A stretch of 64,000 nucleotides of DNA, taken from assembly GCF_040954645.1 (NCBI RefSeq), contig NC_092807.1, positions 52,171,481-52,235,480 on the forward strand, in the 5' to 3' direction. Positions 7,472-20,364 of this stretch are shown here, piece by piece. The stretch is from Diabrotica undecimpunctata (Eukaryota > Arthropoda > Insecta > Coleoptera > Chrysomelidae). Positions within the stretch are counted from its first letter, which is position 1, and the number at the start of each line of letters is the position of its first letter. A program made the position numbers and the translations under genes. The notes under the pieces were generated by a model. The model saw nothing but the letters and a program-made list of their open reading frames with translations. It searched no databases and had not been told where the DNA came from.

Positions 7472-10380
7472 TGGACAGTACGATTGGTGCTGTGAACTGC
7501 CAGGGTGTTGCGAGAAAACGCCCCTTCATCAAACATATCCTCCAACACTACAATATTCAAATCCTTGCCCTCTCCGACACCCTCGCCAAACATGATCCCA
7601 TCTTCCCAGGATACTGCACACTACACCGTCCAAAAAGCCAAATTTCTCACGGCATAGGCTTCCTGATCAAATATGGCATCCCTTTTTCCCCACATACCAT
7701 TCCTCCTCACATCCTTCTCAATGATGAAGACTTCCTGGCAGTTGACATCCACCTCGACAATAACGAGACCGTTACCATAGTCTCTTATTACAAGCATCCT
7801 CTACAACCGCTGTCCGAGACATTGTTTGACTACGTCTCCAGCCTGAATAAGGCTATCATTCTAGGAGACTTTAACGCCAGACACACCAGATATGGCGACA
7901 CGGCATCGAACCGTGCAGGCAATGTTCTCTCGGATTTGCTCCTTAACCTCCCCCTACACCGCATTCGTAACCGTGAACCGACGTTTGTGGGTCCACAGGG
8001 CCTGTCAGTCATCGATCATATCGTATGCACGTACGACCTAATTGATCGACTGGCTGACGAATGCTTCCTGGGCGATTCTATAACGTCGGATCACCTTCCT
8101 CTGCTGGTTAAGGAACAGATACTAAATCCTCCACCTCCTGACCCTCCTAAAGGAATAAGAGACTACAAACGCGCCAACTGGGAACTCTTCCAAACATACT
8201 TGTCAAATAACACTCCAGAGTTAGGCAATTTTATGTACCCAGATGATATCGACCGAGGTATCACGGTAATTACTAACCTGATAAATCAAGCAGTTGATTT
8301 GTCGGTCCCTAATAGGGTAATCAACCCTAACAAACCACCTCTACCTCAGTTTATCATCGATAAAATCAAACAAAAGAGACGTCTCCTCCGTCAATTCCAA
8401 CGCACACGCAATCCCCTCGTCAAAACAGAATACAACCGTCTGTCTGCGGCGATCAAACTGCAGGTCAACAATCTGCAGTCCAGACAATGGGCTGCAGCGA
8501 CCTCCAGTCTTGATTACCGCGACAGCGGCAAATTCTGGCAAAAATTCAAATGCCTAACCAAACAAAAAACCAATAATCCTTCTCACCTTGTGGTGAACAA
8601 TCAAATTATTAACTCAAACGAACAGAAAGCAGAAGCTTTCAAAACCCACTTACAGAACACCTTAGTATCTCCAGACGATCCGAGATTCGATCATGCCTTC
8701 TGTGATCGCGCAGTGAGAGACATAACACGACTGCTCAGAACCCCTTTCGACCCTCAGGCACCCCATGAACATCCAATCATGGCGCCTGTGGATCACCAAA
8801 CATTCATACAATTCTGCCAAATCGGCAAATCAAACGCACCGGGGCCTGACAAGATTGCCAGGAACTGTGTGCGTCACCTCCCGCTGAGCGTCACTCTATA
8901 CTTGACGAACATAGTCAATGCCACTCTTAAACTCTGCTACTTCCCAAAACCTTGGAAAGTAGCACATACAATTATGCTCTTGAAAAAGGGCAAGCCGCGT
9001 ACCAACCCACACTCTTACAGGCCGATATCTCTCCTGAACTCCTTGGCGAAAGTCTTCGAGAGGATCCTTAAAGAAAGACTCGTAGACTTCGCCACAGAAC
9101 ACAACATCATCCCACCTTACCAATTCGGCTTTAGAGAAAGGTACTCTACCAAAACGGCATTGACTGAAATCGTCACACACCTTACACAAAGTCTGAACGA
9201 CGGCAATTTGTCACTAGGCATCTTCCTCGATGTTCAAAAAGCCTTCGACCAAGTCTGGCATGTGGGACTGGTCAAGAAACTCGTGAGCATCGGGCTACCT
9301 ACTCCATTCGTCAGACTCATCCACTCCTATGTCTCTCAACGGCGGATTACAGTCAAGGAGCGTGATCGATACTCTACATCCTTCACTCCCACTGCGGGAG
9401 TCCCTCAGGGTTCCGTGTTGGCACCAATACTTTACACAATATACAACAGCGACTTCCCCAATCCCAGATATACACATACAACTACCTTACTATACGCAGA
9501 CGATACGGCACTCCTTACTACCACACCACACGTCGACTTTGTACTTAGGTTCGCTCGAGATCATCTGCTCCTTGTTGAACAATGGTGCCAGAGATGGAGA
9601 GTGACACCTAACCCTAACAAAACACAGATGATCCTTTTCAGACACCCATATCGCAGCCAATACATTACACCTATCATCACCGAAAGGCACAATTTGAGTC
9701 TATGGGGAGAACGACTCCGTCTCCGAAACCAGGTCGATTACCTCGGCGTGTTGTTTACACAAACATTAAGCTGGAGGGACGACACTGAAAAAACCTGTAG
9801 TAAGGTTAGGAGCCGACTCGGACTTCTCAACGCTCTTACTGGCAGATTCGGCCGCACTCAACCACGTACACTTATCCATACTTACAAAACATTTATCAGA
9901 CCGGTCATCGAGTACAGATCTTGCGTCTGTGCTGTGATGCCAAAGCACCTCAACAATAGACTAATCTCACTGGAAAGAAGAATCTTACGTAAACTTAACA
10001 GAAAACGACGCGACTATCCCTCTGCACTCATTCATCGCCTGTCGAATATCCAGCCCATCAATGAGAGGCTTTCCTCTCTGAGCAGGAGTTATACAATTCG
10101 CACCATCCGAGGCCAAAACCTCAGAGCCCAAAGCATTCTAAACTCGCCAGCAACGAGCTCCGTGACGAATACATTGATATACAGGAGGCAACTCCCCTCT
10201 ATTACCGTCGCATATTATAATACCGAAAGTTCACTTCGAACTGACACCGACGGGGGGGATTGGTTTTCTGTGGTTTTCCGATCCCATTGCACAATGATAC
10301 CCCGTCGTTTTTCGAGGTACCAGTCCACAGCTGCCCTCACGCGTCGCGATATTCACTCAAAAATTAAATTGATTTTTTAA
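7471..10380 (+). CDS. Jockey ORF2: AP endonuclease-reverse transcriptase
   Basis: A 969-codon open frame whose ATG overlaps the ORF1 stop. Residues 1-210 are an apurinic-type endonuclease (start IGAVNCQGVARK, GDFNARHTRYG about 132, SDHLPL about 206) that nicks the target. The reverse transcriptase follows: GPDKIARN, YRPISLLNSLAKVFE, FRERYSTKTAL, DVQKAFDQVWH, GVPQGSVLAPI and the catalytic YADDTALL near 675. The C-terminus (about 900-969) departs from what I expect of the family, and translation may run into unrelated sequence there. No internal stop, so the copy is fairly young even though ORF1 is broken. Confidence 0.93.
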   Translation: MDSTIGAVNCQGVARKRPFIKHILQHYNIQILALSDTLAKHDPIFPGYCTLHRPKSQISHGIGFLIKYGIPFSPHTIPPHILLNDEDFLAVDIHLDNNETVTIVSYYKHPLQPLSETLFDYVSSLNKAIILGDFNARHTRYGDTASNRAGNVLSDLLLNLPLHRIRNREPTFVGPQGLSVIDHIVCTYDLIDRLADECFLGDSITSDHLPLLVKEQILNPPPPDPPKGIRDYKRANWELFQTYLSNNTPELGNFMYPDDIDRGITVITNLINQAVDLSVPNRVINPNKPPLPQFIIDKIKQKRRLLRQFQRTRNPLVKTEYNRLSAAIKLQVNNLQSRQWAAATSSLDYRDSGKFWQKFKCLTKQKTNNPSHLVVNNQIINSNEQKAEAFKTHLQNTLVSPDDPRFDHAFCDRAVRDITRLLRTPFDPQAPHEHPIMAPVDHQTFIQFCQIGKSNAPGPDKIARNCVRHLPLSVTLYLTNIVNATLKLCYFPKPWKVAHTIMLLKKGKPRTNPHSYRPISLLNSLAKVFERILKERLVDFATEHNIIPPYQFGFRERYSTKTALTEIVTHLTQSLNDGNLSLGIFLDVQKAFDQVWHVGLVKKLVSIGLPTPFVRLIHSYVSQRRITVKERDRYSTSFTPTAGVPQGSVLAPILYTIYNSDFPNPRYTHTTTLLYADDTALLTTTPHVDFVLRFARDHLLLVEQWCQRWRVTPNPNKTQMILFRHPYRSQYITPIITERHNLSLWGERLRLRNQVDYLGVLFTQTLSWRDDTEKTCSKVRSRLGLLNALTGRFGRTQPRTLIHTYKTFIRPVIEYRSCVCAVMPKHLNNRLISLERRILRKLNRKRRDYPSALIHRLSNIQPINERLSSLSRSYTIRTIRGQNLRAQSILNSPATSSVTNTLIYRRQLPSITVAYYNTESSLRTDTDGGDWFSVVFRSHCTMIPRRFSRYQSTAALTRRDIHSKIKLIF

Positions 10381-11170
10381 ATTAATAAACATATAAATTT
10401 CATATATTTACTAATTCTGTTTTAGACCAAAAATATTCTGAAAGGAACCGTTCACTTCTAACCCTTTCGCCCCCGATTGTCCAGGACTAGCAAAGCAGCA
10501 CAACCACCAACAACACCGCAACACCAGTGGACACTTCCAAAATCCCAGTGCCACACCCACCAAAAAAAAGGAAACACGTCCTGAAGAGGCACAAGCCTAA
10601 AGCAGGACATCAGACACATCCAATACAGAAGATAAACACACACTCACAAAAACCAACGCTACAATGAATTTATTTTGGGACACTCGTCAAAATCTCGTCA
10701 AGCTCGATACAACGTCGCTACGTAGTTATTGTTATTTCATTTTTGTACCTATATATATATTGTTATGATATGTAAAATCGAGAAAAATATTGGTTTGTTT
10801 AAAAATATTTCAAAATTCAATAACATTAAAATAATTCAGATAAGTAGGATAATATCCAACAAACATTTCGAAGAAGGAGAGATTAATTTCTTGAATTACC
10901 TGTACCAAACAAAAAGTAAGCTTTGCATAAATTATTTCTTTGTTATACTTGAGTGACCCGCATAATTTTAAGTGAAAACAAAAAGACAATTGAACGGGGT
11001 TTTCCAAAATACATTAATGCAGTGATTAGGGACAAATAGAAGAGATTTTAGATAGAGGTTTTTGTTAGTTTTTAAGAATTATAGAAAATATTATTTGTAA
11101 ATAAGTTTTAGGAAATTTTATAATTATAGGTAAAAATTTGTTTGTTATCGAAATGAAAAAATGGGGGAAT
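10381..11170. other. Non-coding stretch between Jockey and lone LTR
   Basis: 10450-10630 is C- and A-rich with an A8 run near 10562 and may be the Jockey 3' UTR. 10680-11170 is AT-rich without coding signal. Its last 20 bases, with a run of A and then GGGGG, look like the polypurine tract of the LTR that follows, so this is probably the 3' non-coding end of a truncated LTR element. Confidence 0.5.
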
Positions 11171-13137
<1,967 letters not shown>

Positions 13138-13200
<63 letters not shown>

Positions 13201-13201
13201 T

Positions 13202-13263
<62 letters not shown>

Positions 13264-13275
13264 ATATATATATAT
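13138..13275. repeat. (TA)n microsatellite, target of gypsy element 2
   Basis: TA repeats with a short TGTGTGTG interruption near 13254-13263. Gypsy element 2 inserted here; the same TA array resumes at 21827. Confidence 0.95.
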
Positions 13276-14736
13276 TGTGACGATTGGGGTTTATAGAAAA
13301 TAATTTATAAGTTATATACTACATAATATTAGATATAAAAAAGTATTTGATTATTTTAAATAAGTTATATACTAGAGAATTTTATAAAAATATATTTATG
13401 TGAGGCATTTTAAGAAATTAGCATATAATAATTGTAAAAAGTTGTATTTTAGTAATTATAATGTGGTAGATAGATTTAAGTGAGCCATGTGCATAGGCAA
13501 CCAAAAATACTCTCGAGTGATTGACAGATAGAAATTAATCATAATTGGGAATATAAAGTGGGGTTATAATAATATATTGTTTGAAATGTGTATTTTATTA
13601 AATTAGAATGTTAAGTTACTAATTTAATTATATATTCTGATCTGAAAAGCCTAAATGTCAACAAAATTATCAATGGAACATTAACGAATTCTCCAGAGTG
13701 CAAAATTTGACCATTGTTTACGGTTGAACATTCTGGAATAATGATTATGGCGGTGGATCGAACAAATATTTTTTTCGAGAACATCTATATAGAAGTTAAT
13801 AGAACGAATGGAACATGATCTCTTACCAGATGGTTCTGGAATATCCAAAAGGATATAAATACCCGTGATTTGGATTCAAGATGGCAGTTTTTAGTCAGAA
13901 GTCAAGCAGTTTATTATGAAAGTTAGTAGATTAGTTAGTGAAGTCAATTGTTCACAGTTTTAGTAAGTCAGTCAAGCAGTTTAATAAGAAATATGAAAGT
14001 TAGTTGGAGATAGTCAAATTGTTTAATATAGTGAGTTAAATGAAGATTAAAAATTATGCATATATTTAATGCACATTTATAATTATACACAAATAATTAT
14101 TGAAGATTATAAAAGTATATTAGAAGAATATTGGATGGACATTGGAAGGAATTAAAATTATATTATGATTGGAGATTAGTATAAATCAAATTATAATAAT
14201 TGGATATTGGTATATTGAAAAGAAGAATAAATATAAATGGTGTTTGCTGGTTTGCTTGGTGGTATATAAATGCTGGTGAAGAAAAATATATCTTAAATTG
14301 GTAGAAGCTGATAATTGAAAAAAGAAATTTCACAAAAACAAGGATAACCGAAGTACGAAGACATTCAGTGGTGATTAGAATCTATATAGTAGAAAACAGT
14401 TCATTTAGGCATTCAGTGAAAGAAAGGTACAAAATTTTGTTAATATAATTTAGTTAGTGTCATAACAATTTCAATTTTGAAGATAGTTTTGTTTAAATTT
14501 TAGATTGTCTATAGAATTTAATTAGTTTTATAAGATCATCAATTTAAAGATAGTTTATTTTAAATTTACATTGACTAGGTTAGATATATATATGTGTGTT
14601 TCATAATAGTTATAATAAAGATAATTTAAAAAAGTACTTACAAGCTAATTCTTTGAGAACCGCGATAAAAACCCTATATATTATATTATTAAAAATACTC
14701 ATTGCTCATCATTCAAACAAAAAACACATCATAACA
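13276..14736 (+). repeat. 5' LTR of gypsy element 2
   Basis: TGTGACGATTGGGG to CATAACA, nearly identical to 20365-21826. An AATAAAG near 14615 may serve in polyadenylation. Confidence 0.95.
13854..13861 (+). promoter_or_regulatory. Likely TATA box of the 5' LTR
   Basis: TATAAATA is followed about 30-45 bases on by TCAAGATGG and TCAGAAG, plausible start regions. The same box occurs in the 3' LTR about 7.09 kb downstream. Confidence 0.6.
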
Positions 14737-14739
14737 ATT

Positions 14740-14757
14740 TGGCACCCAACGCGGTGG
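14740..14757 (+). promoter_or_regulatory. Primer binding site of gypsy element 2
   Basis: TGGCACCCAACGCGGTGG starts three bases after the LTR. From memory it is close to the tRNA-Lys1,2 primer site; the tRNA assignment is inference. Confidence 0.65.
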
Positions 14758-15066
14758 CTCTCTATTTAAAAGAATTAGTTTGGGAAGATAAGTGCTCTCA
14801 TATAATTAAATTAATTATCAGTAGAAAGAAAAAATTATAGATTTTATTTTTAATTATATTTGAACAAGTAAAGTCTCAAAATGTCTCAAGGAAAGAAAGG
14901 TACAAGAAGCAAAAAGAATGAAGAAGATGTGGAAGTAGAAACACAACCTATACAAGAGGAGAGTTTAGTTCAAGTTCCACAAGATACTGCAGAAATGAAT
15001 CCAGAAAGAGAGGAAAATGTCAATATGGCAGCTTTGATGTCATTAATGATGCAGATGAACAAGACG

Positions 15067-15230
15067 ATGGAAGAGAATTCAAAAGAAATCAAAGAAGACA
15101 TGAAAAAAATGGAACAGAAAATGGAAGAGAATTCAAAAGAAATCAAAGAAGACATAAAAAAATTGGAAGAGAATTCAAAAGAAGTCAAAGAAGACATGAA
15201 AAAAATGGAACAGAAATTGGAAGAGAATTA
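15067..15230 (+). repeat. Coding tandem repeat in gag coiled coil
   Basis: Three imperfect units beginning GAAGAGAATTCAAAAGAA, each encoding a stretch like EENSKEIKEDMKK. Unit length is a multiple of three, so the frame is kept. Confidence 0.85.
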
Positions 15231-16467
15231 TAGAAAATTAGAAAAGAAAATAGAAGATAATAATAATAAAATTGTAAAACAAATGGATAAAAAACTTGAA
15301 GCTGCAGAGAAAAAAGTAGCAAATGAAATAAAAAGTATACGGAATGACTACAAGAAAAGGATAGACAATGAGAGGACAGAAGTAAAGAGGATTATTCAAG
15401 ATAATAAGATAGATATAGAACAGAAAATAGAGTTACAGAAATGTAACTTAGAAGTAAAAATTAACGAAGACAGGAGAAACACAGAAGAAAAATTAGACGA
15501 TATACAACAAAATATCCAAATAAATTATAATCAAATAAGAAATGTGGAACAGAGAATAGATTGATATTTCACAAATGAGAGACATAGGGAGACCTTACTT
15601 AAATTTAACAAATGAGACTGGGATTAAATTCTCTGGTAATATAAAAAATTTGCATCCTAGAGTATACATAAATAGTTTAAAACATAAATTAAGATTTGTG
15701 AATAATATTAATGATATTAAAGATTATATTAGAATGACATTAAATGACAATGCAGCAACTTGGTTTGCTAGTATTGAAAATGATTTAGATAACTTTCAAA
15801 CATTTGAAAATAAATTTTTAAATTATTATTGGGGTGAATTAGAGCAAGCAAAGTTTAGAGAAATTCTATATTTTGGAAAGTATAATCAAAATTTAAAATC
15901 AAATATGGTAGATTATGCATTGAAATTGATAACAGTTGCAAAATATTTAGAACCACCACTTAGAGAGGATGAAACAGTCTTAAATGTATCTAGACATTTT
16001 GATGCTGATGTTGTGCAAACCGTAACTGTACAAAATATTCAAACAATAGATAGTTTTATTAATTTTATTCAAAGAATACAAAGAGGCAATATGACAAGTA
16101 ATAATAACAACAGGAAAAACAATAATAACTTTCAATATAATAAAAATGATAATCCACAATATAGACAATCATATAACAATAATTATAGATATGGTAATAA
16201 TTTACAAAATTTTAATAATAATAACAGTAATTATAATAAACAACATTTTAATAACAGTACTAATAATAATAGACAAGATTTTAACAATAGAAAAAATACA
16301 GAGCGACCTAACTATAACAGACAGGTAAATTGTGTTCGAAGGAATAGAAGCTGCGAAGACAGGGAACGAAGTAGTACAAGGCAGGAAAATGTGAGTAGAA
16401 GTCATAGTAGGGAAAGACATAGGACATCAGATCCAAGTGGTCAGATACAATCTGACAATTCTAATAA

Positions 16468-19400
16468 TCAAAATTTTGTGCAGTAAACTTTCTGAATTAC
16501 AAGTTAGGCCATTGCTATTATGAAAAACCTTCTGAATTTATTTCTTTAGATGAAGAGAAAATTATTGAATCTATTAATTTAATTTATATAAATGCTTTGG
16601 CCAAAAGTGAAATGATTAAAATTATGATAGATACTGGTTCAGAAAGTACTTTAGTCTCGGAGAATTTTATTTTTAATACATTAAAACTATCAGATATAAT
16701 AAAGATTCCAAAAATTAAAATTGTTGGTGCAAATAATAAGAAGTTGGGTGAAATTGATAAACTAGCCAATTTTAAAATTAATATTCTTAATAAAGAAATT
16801 AATATGCAAGGATTTATTGTCAAGGATTTATGTGTTGATATATTAATGGGAAATGATGAATTGGAAAAGAAGAAAGTAAAGATAGATTTTGAAGAAAAAA
16901 TGGTAACTTTGGAAGGGCAAATAATTAAATTTATGCAGAAAGATGAGGTGGAAGAAGGAATAAGAGTTGATAGGATATTATTAAAAGAAAATAATGATGT
17001 TTATGAAGAAGAAATGTATTTTGATGATAGGGCTATGTCCCAAAAGAATGTAAAGAATAATTATTGTAGTGAATATTTAAGGAATGGAAATTTTAAGCAG
17101 ATGGATGCCTACGAGGCGGAGTGCGTAAAATTGGAAGCAAGGAATAATGAGTACATAATGAAGAATAATGTTATTTGTAAAGAAGAAGATATGATGAAAG
17201 TTTTAAATTGCCCTGAAGAATATAAATCAATAGTCATTTCCATATTGCAGCAACACAAGGGACTTGTCAATAAAGAAAATAGAATTGCACAGAATTATAT
17301 CCATAGTATAAGAGTTAAGGAGGAAAAAGATTTTAAAACAAAATCATACCCAATACCATATAAATACAGAGAAGAAGTAAACAAAACAATTAATAATATG
17401 TTAGAAGATGGGATCATTGAGAAGGCAGACACACGTTTTATTAACCCCATAGTAGTAGTACGAAAAAGATCAGGTGAAATCAGGTTATGTTTGGATGCAA
17501 GGAATATTAACAAGATTACTGAAAAGCAATTTGAAGCACCAATGAGTATAGATGGAATATTAGGAAGAATTACAGGAATGTCATTTTTCACTAAAATCGA
17601 TTTACAGCATAGTTTCTGGTTAATACCTCTAGAAAGAAAAAGTAGACAGTATACAGGATTTCAGATAGATGGAGTAGTATATCAATTCAAAGTAGTACCA
17701 TTTGGACTTCAATCATCTTGCAGTGCTCTATGTAGATGTCTTCATGATATTTTGGATCAATATGAACATTTTGTAATTCACTACATTGATGATATATTAA
17801 TTTTTTCTAAAACGGCTGAAGATCATGAGAAACACCTAAAAATTATAATAAATAGATTAGACAAAGTTGGACTAAAAATAAATCAAGAAAAATGTACATT
17901 TTTTCAAAAAGAAGTCATATATCTAGGTTATAAACTTAACACTAAGGGAATCGAAATGGATCCAGAACGGACACAAGTCATTCAGGAATATAAAACACCA
18001 CACAATTTAAGAACTTTAAGAGGATTCATTGGAATAATTAATTATTATAAAAGGATGATACCAGATCTAAGTATAAAAGAAATTCCATTACTTGAACTAC
18101 TGAGAAAAGGTAAAATGGAGATGGGATCAGAGAAGAGAACTAGCATTCCAAGAGATTAAAAACATTTTTCTGTCAAATTTGAAAATATACTATCCTGACT
18201 ACACACAGCCATTCATATTAAGAACAGATGCATCAATAGAGAGATTATCAGGGGTATTATTACAAATACATGATGGGGTCGAATACCCAATACAATTCAT
18301 TTCAAGAATCACAAAGCCACATGAAAAGGGTTACTCAGTTTCAGAATTAGAACTAGCAAGTATAATACACTGTGTCACAAAATTAAGATTTTATTTGTTG
18401 GGTAATGAATTTACTATAGAAACAGATCACCAAGCTTTAACGTCTATATTAAATAACAAATATGGAAACAGTAGAATACATCGGTGGAGTCTAATACTTA
18501 GTGAATACTGCTTTGAAATCAAATACATTTCTGGAAAATCCAATATAGTGGCAGATGCTTTATCAAGGTTAGAAAATACACCACAAAAAGGGCAGCGAAC
18601 AATAAAAATTGGATTAAATCAATTAGTAGAAAGTACAGGATTATATTCTAAAGAAGAAATTATAAGAGATCAGATCAATTTGAGTGAAAAACAAAAAGTC
18701 CTTAGGAAAGATGGGGTATATTATAAAATAATAAATGGCATAGAAGTATATGTAATAACTAGAACTTTAGCAAAGAAAATATTGAAAAATTTACATAACG
18801 ATTATATGCATATTGGTTCAAGAAAGCTATGGATGCTATTTAGGGACAATTATTTTGCAAAGAATGACATAAGTATAGCAAAAGAAATTACTACCCAATG
18901 CCCAAGATGTCAACTAAACAAAGAAAAGAATTTCAAAAACCAGAACACATATAAATCTAATGTTGTATATGAAAAACTAAATACAGTTTCCATGGATTTT
19001 ATTTCAAATTTAGTTCTCAGTCCAACAGGAAAAAAGCATATACTAGTGATAGTTGATTTATATACAAAATTTATTAAACTATATCCCTGCTCCAGAACAA
19101 ATGTTAAAACATTAAAATTATATATTAATCAATTTTTCGAAGAAATAGGACCATTTAGAAATTGCATAATAGATAATGCTACATATTTTAACAACCAAAA
19201 ATTTCGGACATTTTGTGAGAAAAAGGGAATCAACATTCATTTTACAAGTATCAGACATCCTCAGGCAAATCCTGCAGAAAGATATATTAAAGAAGTTATA
19301 AAATATTTAAGGATACTGTGCCAAAATCAACACGAAACTTGGCAGCAACATATACCACAAGTAGAGTATTTTTTAAATAATACACATAATTTGAATACAG

Positions 19401-19783
19401 AGGAAGTACCAGAATATTTAATGTTTGGCCATATAGGAAACAGAAAGTGGATTAGTGAATATAATCAGGATATGTTAGAACAAGTAATGCAGAAAGTGAA
19501 TAACCGAATTAGGAGGAAAGCTGAAAAATATATCAGAAGACAAAATCGAAATATAAAAAAACCAATCACATTTCAAAAAGGAGACCTAGTGTTAATTCGT
19601 TCACTTAGAAAAAGTAATGTTAAAGAAAACCGTTGTAAGAAATTACAACCAATGTTTGAAGGTCCATATACAATTGAAAATCAGAATGGACTAAATAGTT
19701 ATGTGTTAATAGATGCAGAGAACAGACTAAGAGGCATATTTCATATCAACGACATTTTTCAATATCATGAAGAGATTGAATAA
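16468..19783 (+). pseudogene. pol: Pol of gypsy element 2 (PR-RT-RNase H-integrase), one frame break
   Basis: The frame opens at 16468, overlapping gag; an apparent start near 16597 is TTG and not meaningful. Domains: aspartic protease (IMIDTGSESTLVSE, 16621-), reverse transcriptase (KIDLQHSFWLIPL, PFGLQSSC, YIDDILIFS about 17780), then a break. At about 18101-18112, in an A/G-rich run, reading moves +1 so that a KWRWDQRRELAFQEIK-like connection follows. The second part (to 19783) has RNase H (LRTDAS), integrase zinc finger (HNDYMH, CPRC), catalytic D-D-E (SMDFIS, IIDNATYF, NPAERY) and a GPY/F-like FEGPYTI. One base indel separates it from an intact polyprotein. Confidence 0.9.
16471..16477 (+). 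promoter_or_regulatory. Candidate -1 slippery heptamer for gag-pol
   Basis: A-AAT-TTT lies in the gag frame, inside the only gag-pol overlap (16468-16486), and fits the X-XXY-YYZ rule. Pol is in the -1 frame, as this predicts. Confidence 0.65.
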
Positions 19784-20364
19784 TGATTTCTATACCTTTA
19801 ACACAAATATAATAACACTAATAACTTACTGATATATCCATTTTATTCAATAGACTTGATTTGTTAAATGGTAGATGGTAGATTTCATTATTTTGAATCA
19901 ATTTGACATCATACTTGTTGAATTTTGTATATATGGAAATTAATTTGTACCCTAAAAATCATAATTTGGGGTTAGACACAAAATTGATACTATAATTGCT
20001 ATAAAAATGTCTTTCTAATATAATAAAGTGAAAAAACTTACCAATTTATATTGATGAAAGTTATTTTGAATGGAAATAATTCCTAGATTTTGTCTATAAA
20101 TAAACAGAACACAATATAGATTATATTTTTAATTAAGGTTATATTTTATTCTCTCCATTTGATATGACAGTTTGACCATAGAATAGCCGAACTGTGATCC
20201 GTTGTTCTTTGCTTTGACATAGACAGCGAACAGGGATGTATTTAACACATTTTAAATAAAAAAAATTGAATTATTAATTTATTAAATTTAATAAGGTATG
20301 AGAAAATTAATATTTAAAAAAATAATAAGTAAATTATTTATTTTAAATATTATTTTTGGGGTAT
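19784..20364 (+). other. 3' non-coding region of gypsy element 2
   Basis: About 580 AT-rich bases without coding signal, between pol and the 3' LTR. The bases just before the LTR, TTTTTGGGGTAT, are only a weak purine tract. Confidence 0.7.

Larger units (their letters stand above)
5453..10380 (+). mobile_element. Jockey-type non-LTR retrotransposon
   Basis: ORF1 with three zinc knuckles and ORF2 with an AP endonuclease and reverse transcriptase follow Jockey-clade order. A GC-richer leader of about 400 bp (5453-5856) precedes ORF1; it contains CCACGTGG-type palindromes near 5496-5512 and could hold the internal promoter. The left end abuts the gypsy LTR, so its true 5' end is uncertain. The 3' end is unresolved: a C-rich stretch at 10450-10630 may be its 3' UTR, but I see no clear poly-A tail. 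Confidence 0.85.
14881..16486 (+). pseudogene. gag: Gag of gypsy element 2, split by an in-frame TGA
   Basis: The first part (14881-15564, 227 codons from ATG) is highly charged coiled coil built from near-repeats of EENSKEIKEDMKKMEQK. It ends at TGA 15562-15564. The second part continues in the +1 frame (open from 15560; ATG 15575) to 16486. It contains a retrotransposon gag capsid domain (LNDNAATWFASIE, FLNYYWGELEQAKFREILY), then a long Asn-rich tract, then a basic Arg/Ser-rich tail (SRSHSRERHR). I see no CCHC knuckle; the basic tail may bind RNA instead. Skipping one base at GAT-TGA-T joins the two parts smoothly. This could be a point insertion or a +1 recoding site. Confidence 0.8.
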
